54,581 nt of DNA from an uncultured Alphaproteobacteria bacterium (GTDB lineage: Bacteria > Pseudomonadota > Alphaproteobacteria > Rhodobacterales > Rhodobacteraceae), in NCBI GenBank assembly GCA_913051655.1, contig CAJXHI010000020.1:1-54581 (forward strand). Reading direction: 5' to 3'. Under the pieces are notes generated by a model. The model did no database searches. It saw nothing but the letters and a program-made list of their open reading frames with translations, and had not been told where the DNA came from. Position 1 is the first letter of the stretch; each line of letters starts with the position of its first letter. A program made the position numbers and the translations under genes. This document shows positions 19,589-27,642 of the stretch, in pieces.

Positions 19589-21337
19589 TCAATCATCTGG
19601 AAGAGAAAAAACCTGACCGGGATAAATCAGGTCTGGATTGCGAATTTTGTCTTTGTTTTCCTCAAACACGCGTACGTATAAAACTCCCTGACCGTAGCGT
19701 TCCCGTGCGATGGCCCAAAGCGTATTACCCGGTTGAACCGTTACGACATTAATCCGCGCGGGTTCGTTAACCTGCAGCATGTAGGCAGCCAGGTCCTCTC
19801 TTTTTTCGCGTTTGAACGGTGTTTCGAGGCGTGATACCACATTTCCAGTTTGATCCAATACGTCCACCCTCAAGGTGTAAATCCCCGCATTAATATCAGA
19901 CAGGGCTGTGTTCCATTGACCTGTAGTGTCCATAGCAACTGTAGAGATAGGCATATTATCAAGATAGATGCGAACCATTTGAGAAGGATTTCCCCGACCG
20001 GTCAGCGCTACTTCTCCTGTTTCGTCATAGCTAATTGCATCAACGGAAACATCCTGTGCAATGCTTTCTTTTGACGATTGCACTACCTTTACACCGTTTT
20101 TCCCTGCAATTACCACCAAAGGCTCTTCGTCCCTTTTTACTTCTTCGACCGGGTCTTCAACTGACGGTACCTCAGTATCGGCCTGTCTTTCAGTGGCATT
20201 AGTATCAGGTTCTGTTTCATTTTGTGGCTTCAAAGGTTCCGCCGCGGGCATCTTGGACACATCGTCTTTTTTTACAACTAAGTCAGCATAGTCTTCACCC
20301 GATGTCTTATCGTCTTTGATTTCTGTGGAAGTTGTAGCAAGTTGTGTTGACGTCTCTTCTTCACCGTCGTCTTTTTTTGACGAAACGGCTTCTTCTTGTT
20401 CTTTTGTCTTCCGCTCATCGGCTTTGGCAGTCACCGCGCCGTCTGTCTCGAGATCTGTGGCATTGGAATTCGTATTTGATGCCGCCACATCATCTGTCTG
20501 CACAACAGGATGATTTATTTCTTCGCCCATGGACGTGATTTCTACAACGGTGCTTTCCGTGCTCTCATTTTCTCCCGACGCAGCAGAATTTGTTTCATGA
20601 TCTGCCAAATTGGTTTTTTGCGCTGTTTCTGTGTCAGGTGTTTTTTCAGCAACCTCTTCGACTGCTTCCGTTTCGGTCTCTACCGTTGTATCTTTTGATG
20701 ACCCTTCACGGGACGGAGTTTCTGGTTCTTGGCTCGCTTTACCTTGCTCGCCGACATCTACTTCGGCCTGCGCAACAACAGTTTCGTCTGATAGAGTGGT
20801 CTCCGCACTCTTGGATGCGGCGATGATAATATCTTCTTCTGCGTAAACCTCTTTGCCATCCACTATCGCCAACAGAGACATCACTCTGATCTCTGCACTC
20901 ATCCCAATATCAAACAAAGCAACAAAGTTGCCACTTGTATCGGCTTGCGAAGAATTAACGACGGCTTCGTTAAGCAGTATTTTGATCTCAGCATCTGGAT
21001 CACTGCGTCCAGCCAAAACAACCGCCCCGTCCGGTTCAACGCGTATGGCTTCCACAAAAGGCGGTGTTGGACTTACCTGAACTACCATGTCGTTTTGAAC
21101 ATCATCTTCAGTGGTTTCTTCAATCACACCTTCTACAGTCGCGTCATCAGCCAGATTTTGCTCTTCTTTGCTTTCTTCAGCCTCTCCAGTATCTGTCTCT
21201 GCGCTTTCTGAAACGACTGGTATTGTATCTGTCACAAAATAATTTTGCTGGTGAAAGATGGCGGCAACAACCGTCAAAGCCAAGAGTACTAGCGCAAAGA
21301 TGATAGATGTATTGAATTGTTTGTGTTTACTGCTCAT
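19589..21337 (-). CDS. LysM-domain envelope protein with long acidic low-complexity region
   Basis: Membrane-anchored protein predicted to bind peptidoglycan. Residues about 10-30 form a signal anchor. A first beta-sandwich-like module (IRVEPDGAVVLAGRSDPDAEIKI...) is at about 90-175. About 240 residues of Glu/Thr/Ser/Asp-rich low-complexity sequence follow. A second copy of the module (ISYDETGEVALTGRGNPSQMV...) is at about 425-505. The C-terminal LysM domain contains VQPGNTLWAIARERYGQG and ends in NPDLIYPGQVFSLPDD. The start was set at the ATG at 21335-21337; an in-frame TTG seven codons upstream (21358) is less likely. Related two-module LysM proteins are known in Rhodobacterales, function unresolved. 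Divergent from the LOG gene. Confidence 0.85.
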   Translation of the reverse strand: MSSKHKQFNTSIIFALVLLALTVVAAIFHQQNYFVTDTIPVVSESAETDTGEAEESKEEQNLADDATVEGVIEETTEDDVQNDMVVQVSPTPPFVEAIRVEPDGAVVLAGRSDPDAEIKILLNEAVVNSSQADTSGNFVALFDIGMSAEIRVMSLLAIVDGKEVYAEEDIIIAASKSAETTLSDETVVAQAEVDVGEQGKASQEPETPSREGSSKDTTVETETEAVEEVAEKTPDTETAQKTNLADHETNSAASGENESTESTVVEITSMGEEINHPVVQTDDVAASNTNSNATDLETDGAVTAKADERKTKEQEEAVSSKKDDGEEETSTQLATTSTEIKDDKTSGEDYADLVVKKDDVSKMPAAEPLKPQNETEPDTNATERQADTEVPSVEDPVEEVKRDEEPLVVIAGKNGVKVVQSSKESIAQDVSVDAISYDETGEVALTGRGNPSQMVRIYLDNMPISTVAMDTTGQWNTALSDINAGIYTLRVDVLDQTGNVVSRLETPFKREKREDLAAYMLQVNEPARINVVTVQPGNTLWAIARERYGQGVLYVRVFEENKDKIRNPDLIYPGQVFSLPDD

Positions 21338-21437
21338 TTTATCATCAGGCCCCCCCAAGAGCCATCATAGACATTGCTGCTGGGTAACATTGGGAGTACA
21401 TAAGGTCAAAGGTCAAGTTGCTAAAAGGGCGCAAAAG

Positions 21438-21989
21438 ATGCAGTCATTGTCAATTTGTGTATTTTGTGGATCACGTAATGGTAAAAAGCCAGCTTATGAA
21501 GATGCAGCTATTGAATTGGGAAAAGGTTTGGCAGAACGCAACTGGAGTTTAGTTTATGGGGCTGGAAATGTTGGCATTATGGGAAGTCTCGCCAAAAGTG
21601 TTTTACGAAATGAGGCTGAGGCGCTTGGTGTAATCCCAACACATCTTATGCAAAGAGAGATTGCAAAAACTGATTTAACAAACCTTATTATGACGGAAAA
21701 TATGCATGAGCGGAAAAAAGTGATGTTCATGAATTCAGATGCAATTGTCCTTTTGCCTGGGGGTGCTGGATCGCTTGATGAATTTTTTGAGGTCCTGACT
21801 TGGGCACAAATTGGATTACATAAAAAACCGATTATTCTCGTAAATACTGTTCAGTATTGGACGCCACTCGAGGCACTGGTGGATCATGTTATTTCGGAGG
21901 AATTTGCCGAAACAACCTTAAGATCACTTTTCGATGTAGTCGACACGCCGGAAGAAGCTCTCAGACTCATCCATCAGCGTTTAGCATGA
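21438..21989 (+). CDS. LOG family phosphoribohydrolase (TIGR00730 / lysine decarboxylase-like fold)
   Basis: Rossmann-fold protein of the LONELY GUY family, which releases free bases such as cytokinins from nucleoside 5'-monophosphates. In bacteria the usual name is cytokinin riboside 5'-monophosphate phosphoribohydrolase or AMP nucleosidase. The N-terminus SICVFCGSRNG and the signature PGGAGSLDEFFEVLTW (near residues 108-123) carry the family's glycine-rich loop and catalytic Glu. Length is 183 residues with start ATG at 21438; the open frame extends upstream but without family similarity. The last 16 bases overlap the end of the convergent rarD-like gene. The older annotation as lysine decarboxylase is misleading. 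Confidence 0.9.
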   Translation: MQSLSICVFCGSRNGKKPAYEDAAIELGKGLAERNWSLVYGAGNVGIMGSLAKSVLRNEAEALGVIPTHLMQREIAKTDLTNLIMTENMHERKKVMFMNSDAIVLLPGGAGSLDEFFEVLTWAQIGLHKKPIILVNTVQYWTPLEALVDHVISEEFAETTLRSLFDVVDTPEEALRLIHQRLA

Positions 21990-22843
21990 ACGCTAATCAA
22001 AGTGTAAAGGATCAGTGCGATCCAGATCATTGGAAAGGCGATTGCGTACCAAAATGTAAGTGGCTCCGACAAAATGCTGATTGCACAAAGAAATTGCAGG
22101 CTTGGGTTGATATATTGCAAAATGCCCACGGTCGCCATTTTGACGCGGCGCGTTGCGTAAGAAAATAATATTAAAGGCGTTGCCGTCAGGGGACCTGACA
22201 AAATCAGTAGAAATGTTGTTAAAGCATCACCACCAAAATGCCCCCCAATCCGGCCGTGATAATAACCTAGAATGCAGAACGCAATTGGTGCGAGAAATAA
22301 AACCTCAACCGTAACAGCAACCGTGGAACGGATTGTAAGGTCTTTTTTGATCACCCCATAGAGTGCAAAACTTGTTGAAATAATCAGCGCAATCCAAGGC
22401 GGAACTGCCAATCCATAGGTCAATAGTATCACTGCCAATGCGGCCAAGGCAACCGACATCCATTGTCCGATAGACAGGTGTTCTTTGAAAATTAAGATCC
22501 CCAAGACTACAGCAACGAGAGGCATCATGAAATAACCAAGGCTAGCCTCTGTTGCCCGACCTGTCTGAACAGAATAAATAAAGAAGAACCAATTCGTGGC
22601 AATCAAAACAGAGGCCGTTAGCATAGAAATGAGAGCTTTTTGACCGGAGAGCGCCTGCCAAATTTCCACCAGTTTTTTCTGATAAATCAACACAATGGCG
22701 AAAAATAGAAACGACCAAAGCGTGCGATGCGATAGAAGCTCAAACGGTGGTACATGCTGAAGAAGGCTGTAATAAACCGGAGCAAACCCCCAGATCGTGG
22801 AAGCGGTGATGACAGCCAGAATGCCTTTGGTGATGTCTTGCAT
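21974..22843 (-). CDS. rarD: RarD/EamA-family drug-metabolite permease
   Basis: Integral membrane protein with about ten hydrophobic segments and the EamA duplication. It matches the RarD subgroup by the N-terminus KGILAVITASTIWGFAPVYY followed by the FELLSHRTLWSFLFF motif. Substrate unknown; RarD was named for chloramphenicol sensitivity. The start at 22843 follows AGGG by 6 bases and gives 289 residues. The upstream in-frame start at 22885 would begin inside the sodB terminator and is rejected. The 3' end overlaps the LOG gene by 16 bases, convergent. Only 24 bases separate the sodB terminator from this ATG, so expression probably depends on terminator read-through or a promoter further upstream. 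Confidence 0.85.
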   Translation of the reverse strand: MQDITKGILAVITASTIWGFAPVYYSLLQHVPPFELLSHRTLWSFLFFAIVLIYQKKLVEIWQALSGQKALISMLTASVLIATNWFFFIYSVQTGRATEASLGYFMMPLVAVVLGILIFKEHLSIGQWMSVALAALAVILLTYGLAVPPWIALIISTSFALYGVIKKDLTIRSTVAVTVEVLFLAPIAFCILGYYHGRIGGHFGGDALTTFLLILSGPLTATPLILFSYATRRVKMATVGILQYINPSLQFLCAISILSEPLTFWYAIAFPMIWIALILYTLISVHAKR

Positions 22844-22867
22844 CGAAAACCCTAAATTTGTGGTCCG

Positions 22868-22898
22868 AAAAAAACCTGTCGGCATTAGTCCCGACAGG
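22868..22898 (-). terminator. Rho-independent terminator of the superoxide dismutase gene
   Basis: On the minus strand CCTGTCGG (22898-22891) pairs perfectly with CCGACAGG (22882-22875) across an 8-base loop and is followed at once by seven T residues (22874-22868). This is a textbook intrinsic terminator. It lies 29 bases after the end of sodB and 24 bases before the rarD-like ATG. Confidence 0.88.
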
Positions 22899-22927
22899 CT
22901 GCAAAAACTATTATACCAAATCCACGA

Positions 22928-23527
22928 TTACATCCGGCTGGCGACGTTTTCCCAGTTCACAAGGTTTTCAAGAAAGTTTGTCAGATAAGCTGGTCGTTTA
23001 TTGCGAAAATCAATGTAATAAGAATGTTCCCAAACATCACACCCCAAAAGCGCCGTTTGTCCGAAGCAAAGAGGGTTCACACCGTTTTCCGTTTTTGTCA
23101 CTCTGAGACTACCGTCGCTTTCTTTGACAAGCCAACACCAGCCGGCGCCAAACTGACCCGCCCCTGCGGCAGAAAACTGAGATTTAAACTCATTCACGCT
23201 GCCAAAGTTGTCTTTGATGGCCGCTTCCAATTCGGAAGGCAAAGCAGAATTTCCCACTCCCATCATTTCCCAGAATTGCATGTGGTTCCAATGCTGGCTG
23301 GCATTGTTGAAAATACCATTTTGCGCCACTGCATCCTCATCGTACGTACCGGTAATAATATCTTCCAGCGATTTGGTTTCCCATTCGGTGCCTGCAATCA
23401 ATTTATTCCCATTGTCCACATAGGCTTTGTGATGCAAATCGTGGTGATATTCTAATGTTTCTAGTGACATCCCATGGGCAGCAAGTGCATCATGTGCGTA
23501 AGGAAGATCAGGAAGTTCAAAAGCCAT
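22928..23527 (-). CDS. sodB: Superoxide dismutase (Fe/Mn family)
   Basis: Converts superoxide to hydrogen peroxide and oxygen. Metal ligands of the Fe/Mn family are visible: His in LEYHHDLHHKAYVDN (near residue 27), His in NNASQHWNHMQFWEMM (near 75), and Asp and His in LLGCDVWEHSYYIDFRN (near 158-162). Whether iron or manganese is used cannot be told safely. The frame is open to 23719, but the ATG at 23525-23527, preceded by AAGGAG, gives the standard 199-residue enzyme (MAFELPDLPYA). A strong terminator follows. It lies downstream of the sox genes, whose enzyme releases peroxide, but a shared transcript is not shown. Confidence 0.95.
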   Translation of the reverse strand: MAFELPDLPYAHDALAAHGMSLETLEYHHDLHHKAYVDNGNKLIAGTEWETKSLEDIITGTYDEDAVAQNGIFNNASQHWNHMQFWEMMGVGNSALPSELEAAIKDNFGSVNEFKSQFSAAGAGQFGAGWCWLVKESDGSLRVTKTENGVNPLCFGQTALLGCDVWEHSYYIDFRNKRPAYLTNFLENLVNWENVASRM

Positions 23528-23630
23528 GTCAGGACTCCTTTTTCGAGTTAAAAATTCGTTGACCATAAATGTGAGTTTTCCCCTACCATCGTCAAGGCCA
23601 AACAACCAACTTTGGAAAAAATCACCCGAT

Positions 23631-24185
23631 TTACGTCCAGAGATCAAGCTCACTTCCCTGTGTGGCAGATACGCAAAGCTGCTTGTACATATATTCAGCA
23701 ACAGAGCGAAAACAAACAATGTTTAATTCATCTTCGCCCGTCATCCAGAAAGCACCGGCGATTTGGCCAAAGCGGGTACGGCGCATTTCACCAGACCCGA
23801 ATTGGCCAGGTGCCATATCTACAGGGGCCAGCTTCGCCACAACTTCGCGGACATTTGCTCCCTTAAGTTTAAAAATCGCACGCGCATCAGATACATCTGC
23901 AACAAGGGCATGTTGTGTACTCAGCGATCCTTCAACTTCTGTGATCAGATCAGCAACATGCTCTTTACGGCACAACACCATCAGCTCATCAGGTGACATC
24001 CATGCAATCTGCATTTCTTTTCCTTCAACAATCTTACGCTCTTTTGGTAAAGATGTTCCAAGCGCTGCACCAAGACCTTTGGCTGTTACGGACCCCCGCA
24101 TTATGATCATACCCATATCGCTCTCACATGAGACTGTGACATAACCATTGAATTGGGGGAAAAGAGATGTTTGCGGCTCAGACAT
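23631..24185 (-). CDS. soxG: Sarcosine oxidase subunit gamma
   Basis: Small subunit of heterotetrameric sarcosine oxidase, which demethylates sarcosine to glycine, passing the methyl carbon to tetrahydrofolate and producing hydrogen peroxide. The GcvT-like gamma fold is suggested by segments such as DMGMIIMRGSVTAKGLGAAL and LVADVSDARAIFKLKG. The start ATG at 24183-24185 overlaps the soxA stop by eight bases, so translation is coupled. Length is 184 residues, usual for SoxG. It ends the soxB-D-A-G run. The folD and purU genes that often follow in this group are not here, and sodB comes next instead. Confidence 0.88.
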   Translation of the reverse strand: MSEPQTSLFPQFNGYVTVSCESDMGMIIMRGSVTAKGLGAALGTSLPKERKIVEGKEMQIAWMSPDELMVLCRKEHVADLITEVEGSLSTQHALVADVSDARAIFKLKGANVREVVAKLAPVDMAPGQFGSGEMRRTRFGQIAGAFWMTGEDELNIVCFRSVAEYMYKQLCVSATQGSELDLWT

Positions 24186-27177
24186 TCTGCTTTTCCCCTG
24201 CTTTGTCATAAAATACTGGATCGACAATCTTTGCCGTCACATGTGTGCCATCAATTTTCGAGAAATTGATCATTTCGCCCATCCGCTCTGGCCCATTTTT
24301 AACCAAACCCATGGCAATGCCACGATTGAGTGTCGGAGAGTGATAGGAAGAAGTCACCCGCCCTATGGTGTTTTTCTGACCATTAGCGTTTACCCCTGCG
24401 CCCACGGCATAAGCCCCGTCCGGAAGCACAGATCCGTCCGCCGTTTCTAAACCAACCAAACGCCAGCGTTCCGGATCCACCATATGAGTACGTTCTTGGG
24501 CTCTTTTGCCCAGAAAATCCCCTTTCTTTTTTGAAATCGCCCAATGTAGGCCGAGATCCTGTGGGATCACTGTGCCATCCGTTTCGTCACCAATCATGAT
24601 AAAACCTTTTTCAGCTCGCATAACGTGGAGCGCTTCTGTACCATAGGGCATCACACCAAATTCGGCACCTGCCTCTAGAAGGGCATTCCAAAAGGCCATA
24701 CCTTGTGTTGCCGGAACTGCGATTTCGTAAGACAATTCACCCGAAAACGAAATCCGGTAGACGCGTGCATCAAACTCAGCCAACGTCCCGTCTTTCCACT
24801 CCAAGAACCCCAGCGCTTCTTTGCTGACGTCCATGCCGTTAAGTTTTTCAAGCGTTTTGCGCGCGTTCGGGCCAACAACACCGACTTGCGCAAATTGTTC
24901 GGTAAGGTTTGCCACATAAACCTTCCAATCCCACCATTCGGTCTGAAGCCATTCTTCCATGTGCAGGTGAATGTGGTCAGCGCCACCTGAAGTTGTGTGA
25001 CATAGGAACGTGTCCTCGTCTATCCGTGCCACCACGCCGTCGTCTATCAAGAACCCGTTTTCAGAGCACATCAGGCCATAACGGCATTTGCCAGGTTTCA
25101 ATGTGCTCATCATATTGGTGTAAAGCATATCAAGGAATTTAGCTGCATCTGGACCTTTGACCAACAACTTGCCCAAAGTTGACGCGTCCAGAAGCCCAAG
25201 AGAAGATCGAGTTTGATTTATCTCCCGCGCTACTGCTTGCTCATGAGTTTCCTCACCCCTCGGGTAGCAATAAGGCCTGCGCCATTGACCCACAGGTTCC
25301 ATGTACGCTCCATTTACCACGTGCCATTTGTGCATTGGGGTTTGACGGATCGGTTGAAATACCTCATCGCGTGCGTGCCCTGCAATTGCCCCCATGGAAA
25401 TGGGAGTGTAGGGCGGACGGAACGTCGTGGTGCCAACGGCAGGTATGTCTACCTTTAAAGCCCCCGCCAAAGTGGCAAGCCCATTGATATTTGACAGTTT
25501 ACCTTGATCTGTAGCCATTCCCAAGGTCGTGTAGCGTTTGGCATGTTCAACAGATTCAAAACCTTCTTGGGCGGCCAGCTGGACATCAGACACTTTGACG
25601 TCGTTTTGGAAATCGAGCCAAGCTTTGGAACGGAGTTTTATGCCGGCACCCTCTGGCATCATCCAGACCGCTTCGATCGCAGCATCTTCGCGCGACACTG
25701 TGCTAGGCGCCTCTGGTGGATTGGCGACACCGCTCACCACGGCAGTTTGATCCGTCGCATCTTTAAGCGCCGCGTGCTGCGTGAGATTCCCGTTGGCAGC
25801 CCCAACAACGGAGACAAAAGCGCTGCCATCATGCCCCGTCGGCGCTTTATCAGCGTCCGGACGGAAAATAACGCTTTCTGTGTCCCAGAAAAGCTTACCA
25901 CCGCAATGAGACCACAGATTCACCACGGGCGACCAACCTCCTGACATAGCGACACAATCGCATACAATATCTTCCAAAGCGACACCTTCACCCGCCTGAG
26001 CGCAAATTTGAACCCCTGTGACACGCTTACCGCCCGCAACCTTTGCGATGCCTTTGCCCGTTTCAACGCGAATGCCTAACGCACGGGCTTTTTCGCCCAG
26101 CTCACCCGCCCCACCTTGGCGCGCATCAATGATCGCAGGCACCTCAAGCCCCGCGTTTTTCACAGCAATAGCTGTTAAATAAGCGTCATCATTGTTTGTC
26201 ACCACAACGGTGCGATCGCCTAAGGACACACCGTATCCAATCAAATAATCCCGCAATGCAGACGCTAAAACAACGCCTGGCTTATCATTTCCCGCAAACG
26301 GCAATGGGCGTTCTATAGCACCAGTTGCAGTGATAATGTGACCGGCTCTTATCCTCCACAGGCGGTGACGTGGACCCGCCGTCTCTGGCGCGTGGTCGCT
26401 TAAACGCTCATAGCCCAAAAGATATCCGTGATCATAAATCCCCGCTCCCATCATACGGGTGCGCAAGGTGACATTCGGCAGATCTTGTAACTCAGCAAGT
26501 GTATTGTCCAAGAACGACTCGACAGCTGCGCCGTCAACCGCCTCGTCATCAATGCGTGCACGTCCTCCCCAGTGCGCTGTTTGCTCCATGACGATAACGC
26601 GTCGTCCCGACGCCCCTGCGACCCGCGCCGCTTGTAGTCCGGCTATCCCGCCGCCGATGATCGCCACATCATAGAACGCATAGAAATGTTCATATGTACT
26701 AGTATCTTTTGACGTTGGTGCCTGACCTAATCCCGCAGATTGGCGGATTAAGGGTTCATAAAGATGTTTCCAGAGCGGACGTGGATGAATGAACATTTTG
26801 TAATAAAAGCCCACAGGTAAAAAGCGAGACAGTTTCTTGTTTATAGCACCGATGTCAAACTCAAGGCTAGGCCAATGGTTTTGTGAAGTGGATTCTAATC
26901 CTTCAAAAAGCTCAGTCGTTGTGGCGCGTTGGTTGGGTTCAAACCGCCCCCCTTTTCCAAGGTTGACCAATGCATTGGGTTCCTCCGCGCCACTCGTAAC
27001 TACCCCACGCGGACGGTGGTATTTGAATGAACGACCCACCAACATCTGATCGTTTGCCAAAAGTGCTGAAGCAAGTGTGTCACCTTTGTAACCTCGAAGC
27101 TTTTTCCCATTAAATGTAAAGGTGAGCGGTTTTGACGTATCGATCAAACGACCGCCACGGGACAGTCGCGTGCTCAT
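24178..27177 (-). CDS. soxA: Sarcosine oxidase subunit alpha
   Basis: Large subunit with three visible parts: an N-terminal ferredoxin-like region (residues 1-95, RGGRLIDTSKPLTFTFNGK), an NAD-binding oxidoreductase core with VAIIGGGIAGLQAARVAG near 171-188, and a C-terminal aminomethyltransferase-like folate domain (about 600-999, with GTEALHVMRAEKGFIMIGDETDG). The usual length is about 1000, and the ATG at 27177 gives 999. The open frame begins earlier, but this ATG is inside the soxD stop (ATGA overlap) and gives the family N-terminus MSTRLSRGG. With soxB, soxD and soxG it forms the enzyme that would take up the last step of glycine betaine demethylation. Confidence 0.96.
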   Translation of the reverse strand: MSTRLSRGGRLIDTSKPLTFTFNGKKLRGYKGDTLASALLANDQMLVGRSFKYHRPRGVVTSGAEEPNALVNLGKGGRFEPNQRATTTELFEGLESTSQNHWPSLEFDIGAINKKLSRFLPVGFYYKMFIHPRPLWKHLYEPLIRQSAGLGQAPTSKDTSTYEHFYAFYDVAIIGGGIAGLQAARVAGASGRRVIVMEQTAHWGGRARIDDEAVDGAAVESFLDNTLAELQDLPNVTLRTRMMGAGIYDHGYLLGYERLSDHAPETAGPRHRLWRIRAGHIITATGAIERPLPFAGNDKPGVVLASALRDYLIGYGVSLGDRTVVVTNNDDAYLTAIAVKNAGLEVPAIIDARQGGAGELGEKARALGIRVETGKGIAKVAGGKRVTGVQICAQAGEGVALEDIVCDCVAMSGGWSPVVNLWSHCGGKLFWDTESVIFRPDADKAPTGHDGSAFVSVVGAANGNLTQHAALKDATDQTAVVSGVANPPEAPSTVSREDAAIEAVWMMPEGAGIKLRSKAWLDFQNDVKVSDVQLAAQEGFESVEHAKRYTTLGMATDQGKLSNINGLATLAGALKVDIPAVGTTTFRPPYTPISMGAIAGHARDEVFQPIRQTPMHKWHVVNGAYMEPVGQWRRPYCYPRGEETHEQAVAREINQTRSSLGLLDASTLGKLLVKGPDAAKFLDMLYTNMMSTLKPGKCRYGLMCSENGFLIDDGVVARIDEDTFLCHTTSGGADHIHLHMEEWLQTEWWDWKVYVANLTEQFAQVGVVGPNARKTLEKLNGMDVSKEALGFLEWKDGTLAEFDARVYRISFSGELSYEIAVPATQGMAFWNALLEAGAEFGVMPYGTEALHVMRAEKGFIMIGDETDGTVIPQDLGLHWAISKKKGDFLGKRAQERTHMVDPERWRLVGLETADGSVLPDGAYAVGAGVNANGQKNTIGRVTSSYHSPTLNRGIAMGLVKNGPERMGEMINFSKIDGTHVTAKIVDPVFYDKAGEKQNV

Positions 27178-27503
27178 GAAAATGTTCTCCAAGACCAACC
27201 CGGTCGTTTGACGGCAATCTGATCTTTTATCTTTTTGGGTGGTTCTAAAGTTTGGGCCTTGTAAGTACCAAAAACCTCTAAAGTTATGGTGCAGCGCGCC
27301 GCGTGAAACCATTTTCCACAGCCATTAGAATGACGCCAACGTTCAAAATGTACACCTTTGGGGTTTTCACGCATGAAAAGATAGCCCTCAAAATCCTCAT
27401 CAGAAGCCCCCGGCCCATGTCGTTTCAAATGCGCCTCACCACCAGGGCTGAGTTCTGTTTCATCCGCTTGGATACCACAATACGGACATTCAAAGATCAG
27501 CAT
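27174..27503 (-). CDS. soxD: Sarcosine oxidase subunit delta
   Basis: Small zinc-binding subunit. The N-terminal CPYCG pair of cysteines (residues 6-9), the later His, and SNGCGKWFHAARCT near 80-92 supply the usual zinc ligands, with the conserved RENPKGVHFERWRH segment between. Length 109 is typical. The start ATG is at 27501-27503 and the stop overlaps soxA (ATGA). A 139-base gap with a two-level inverted repeat separates it from soxB, which is larger than usual inside this operon. Confidence 0.93.
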   Translation of the reverse strand: MLIFECPYCGIQADETELSPGGEAHLKRHGPGASDEDFEGYLFMRENPKGVHFERWRHSNGCGKWFHAARCTITLEVFGTYKAQTLEPPKKIKDQIAVKRPGWSWRTFS

Positions 27504-27549
27504 GCGTACACCTCAAATTTTTTACGGTCTGTCAAGTTTCCCGGAAGAA

Positions 27550-27612
27550 CACAGTTGCTCCCGCGCTGCACAAAAAAAAGCCAAGTATTCAGCGCAGTTT
27601 TTTGCAACTGTG
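27550..27612 (-). repeat. Nested inverted repeat between soxB and soxD
   Basis: CACAGTTGC (27550-27558) is the exact complement of GCAACTGTG (27604-27612). Inside it GCGCTG (27563-27568) pairs with CAGCGC (27590-27595). Together they can fold into a long two-level stem in the soxB-soxD intercistronic RNA, with an A/U-rich loop. No proper T-tail follows the outer stem on the minus strand, so an mRNA-stabilising or processing structure is more likely than a full terminator (inference). Confidence 0.5.
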
Positions 27613-27642
27613 CTCGAGCGGAATGCGGTGAAACTAGACCCA

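Noticed and set aside
20061-21303. Several plus-strand frames of 60-88 codons opposite the LysM protein
   Set aside because: They reflect the repetitive Glu/Thr/Ser codons of the acidic spacer read backwards, giving Ser/Phe/Leu-rich peptides without motifs.
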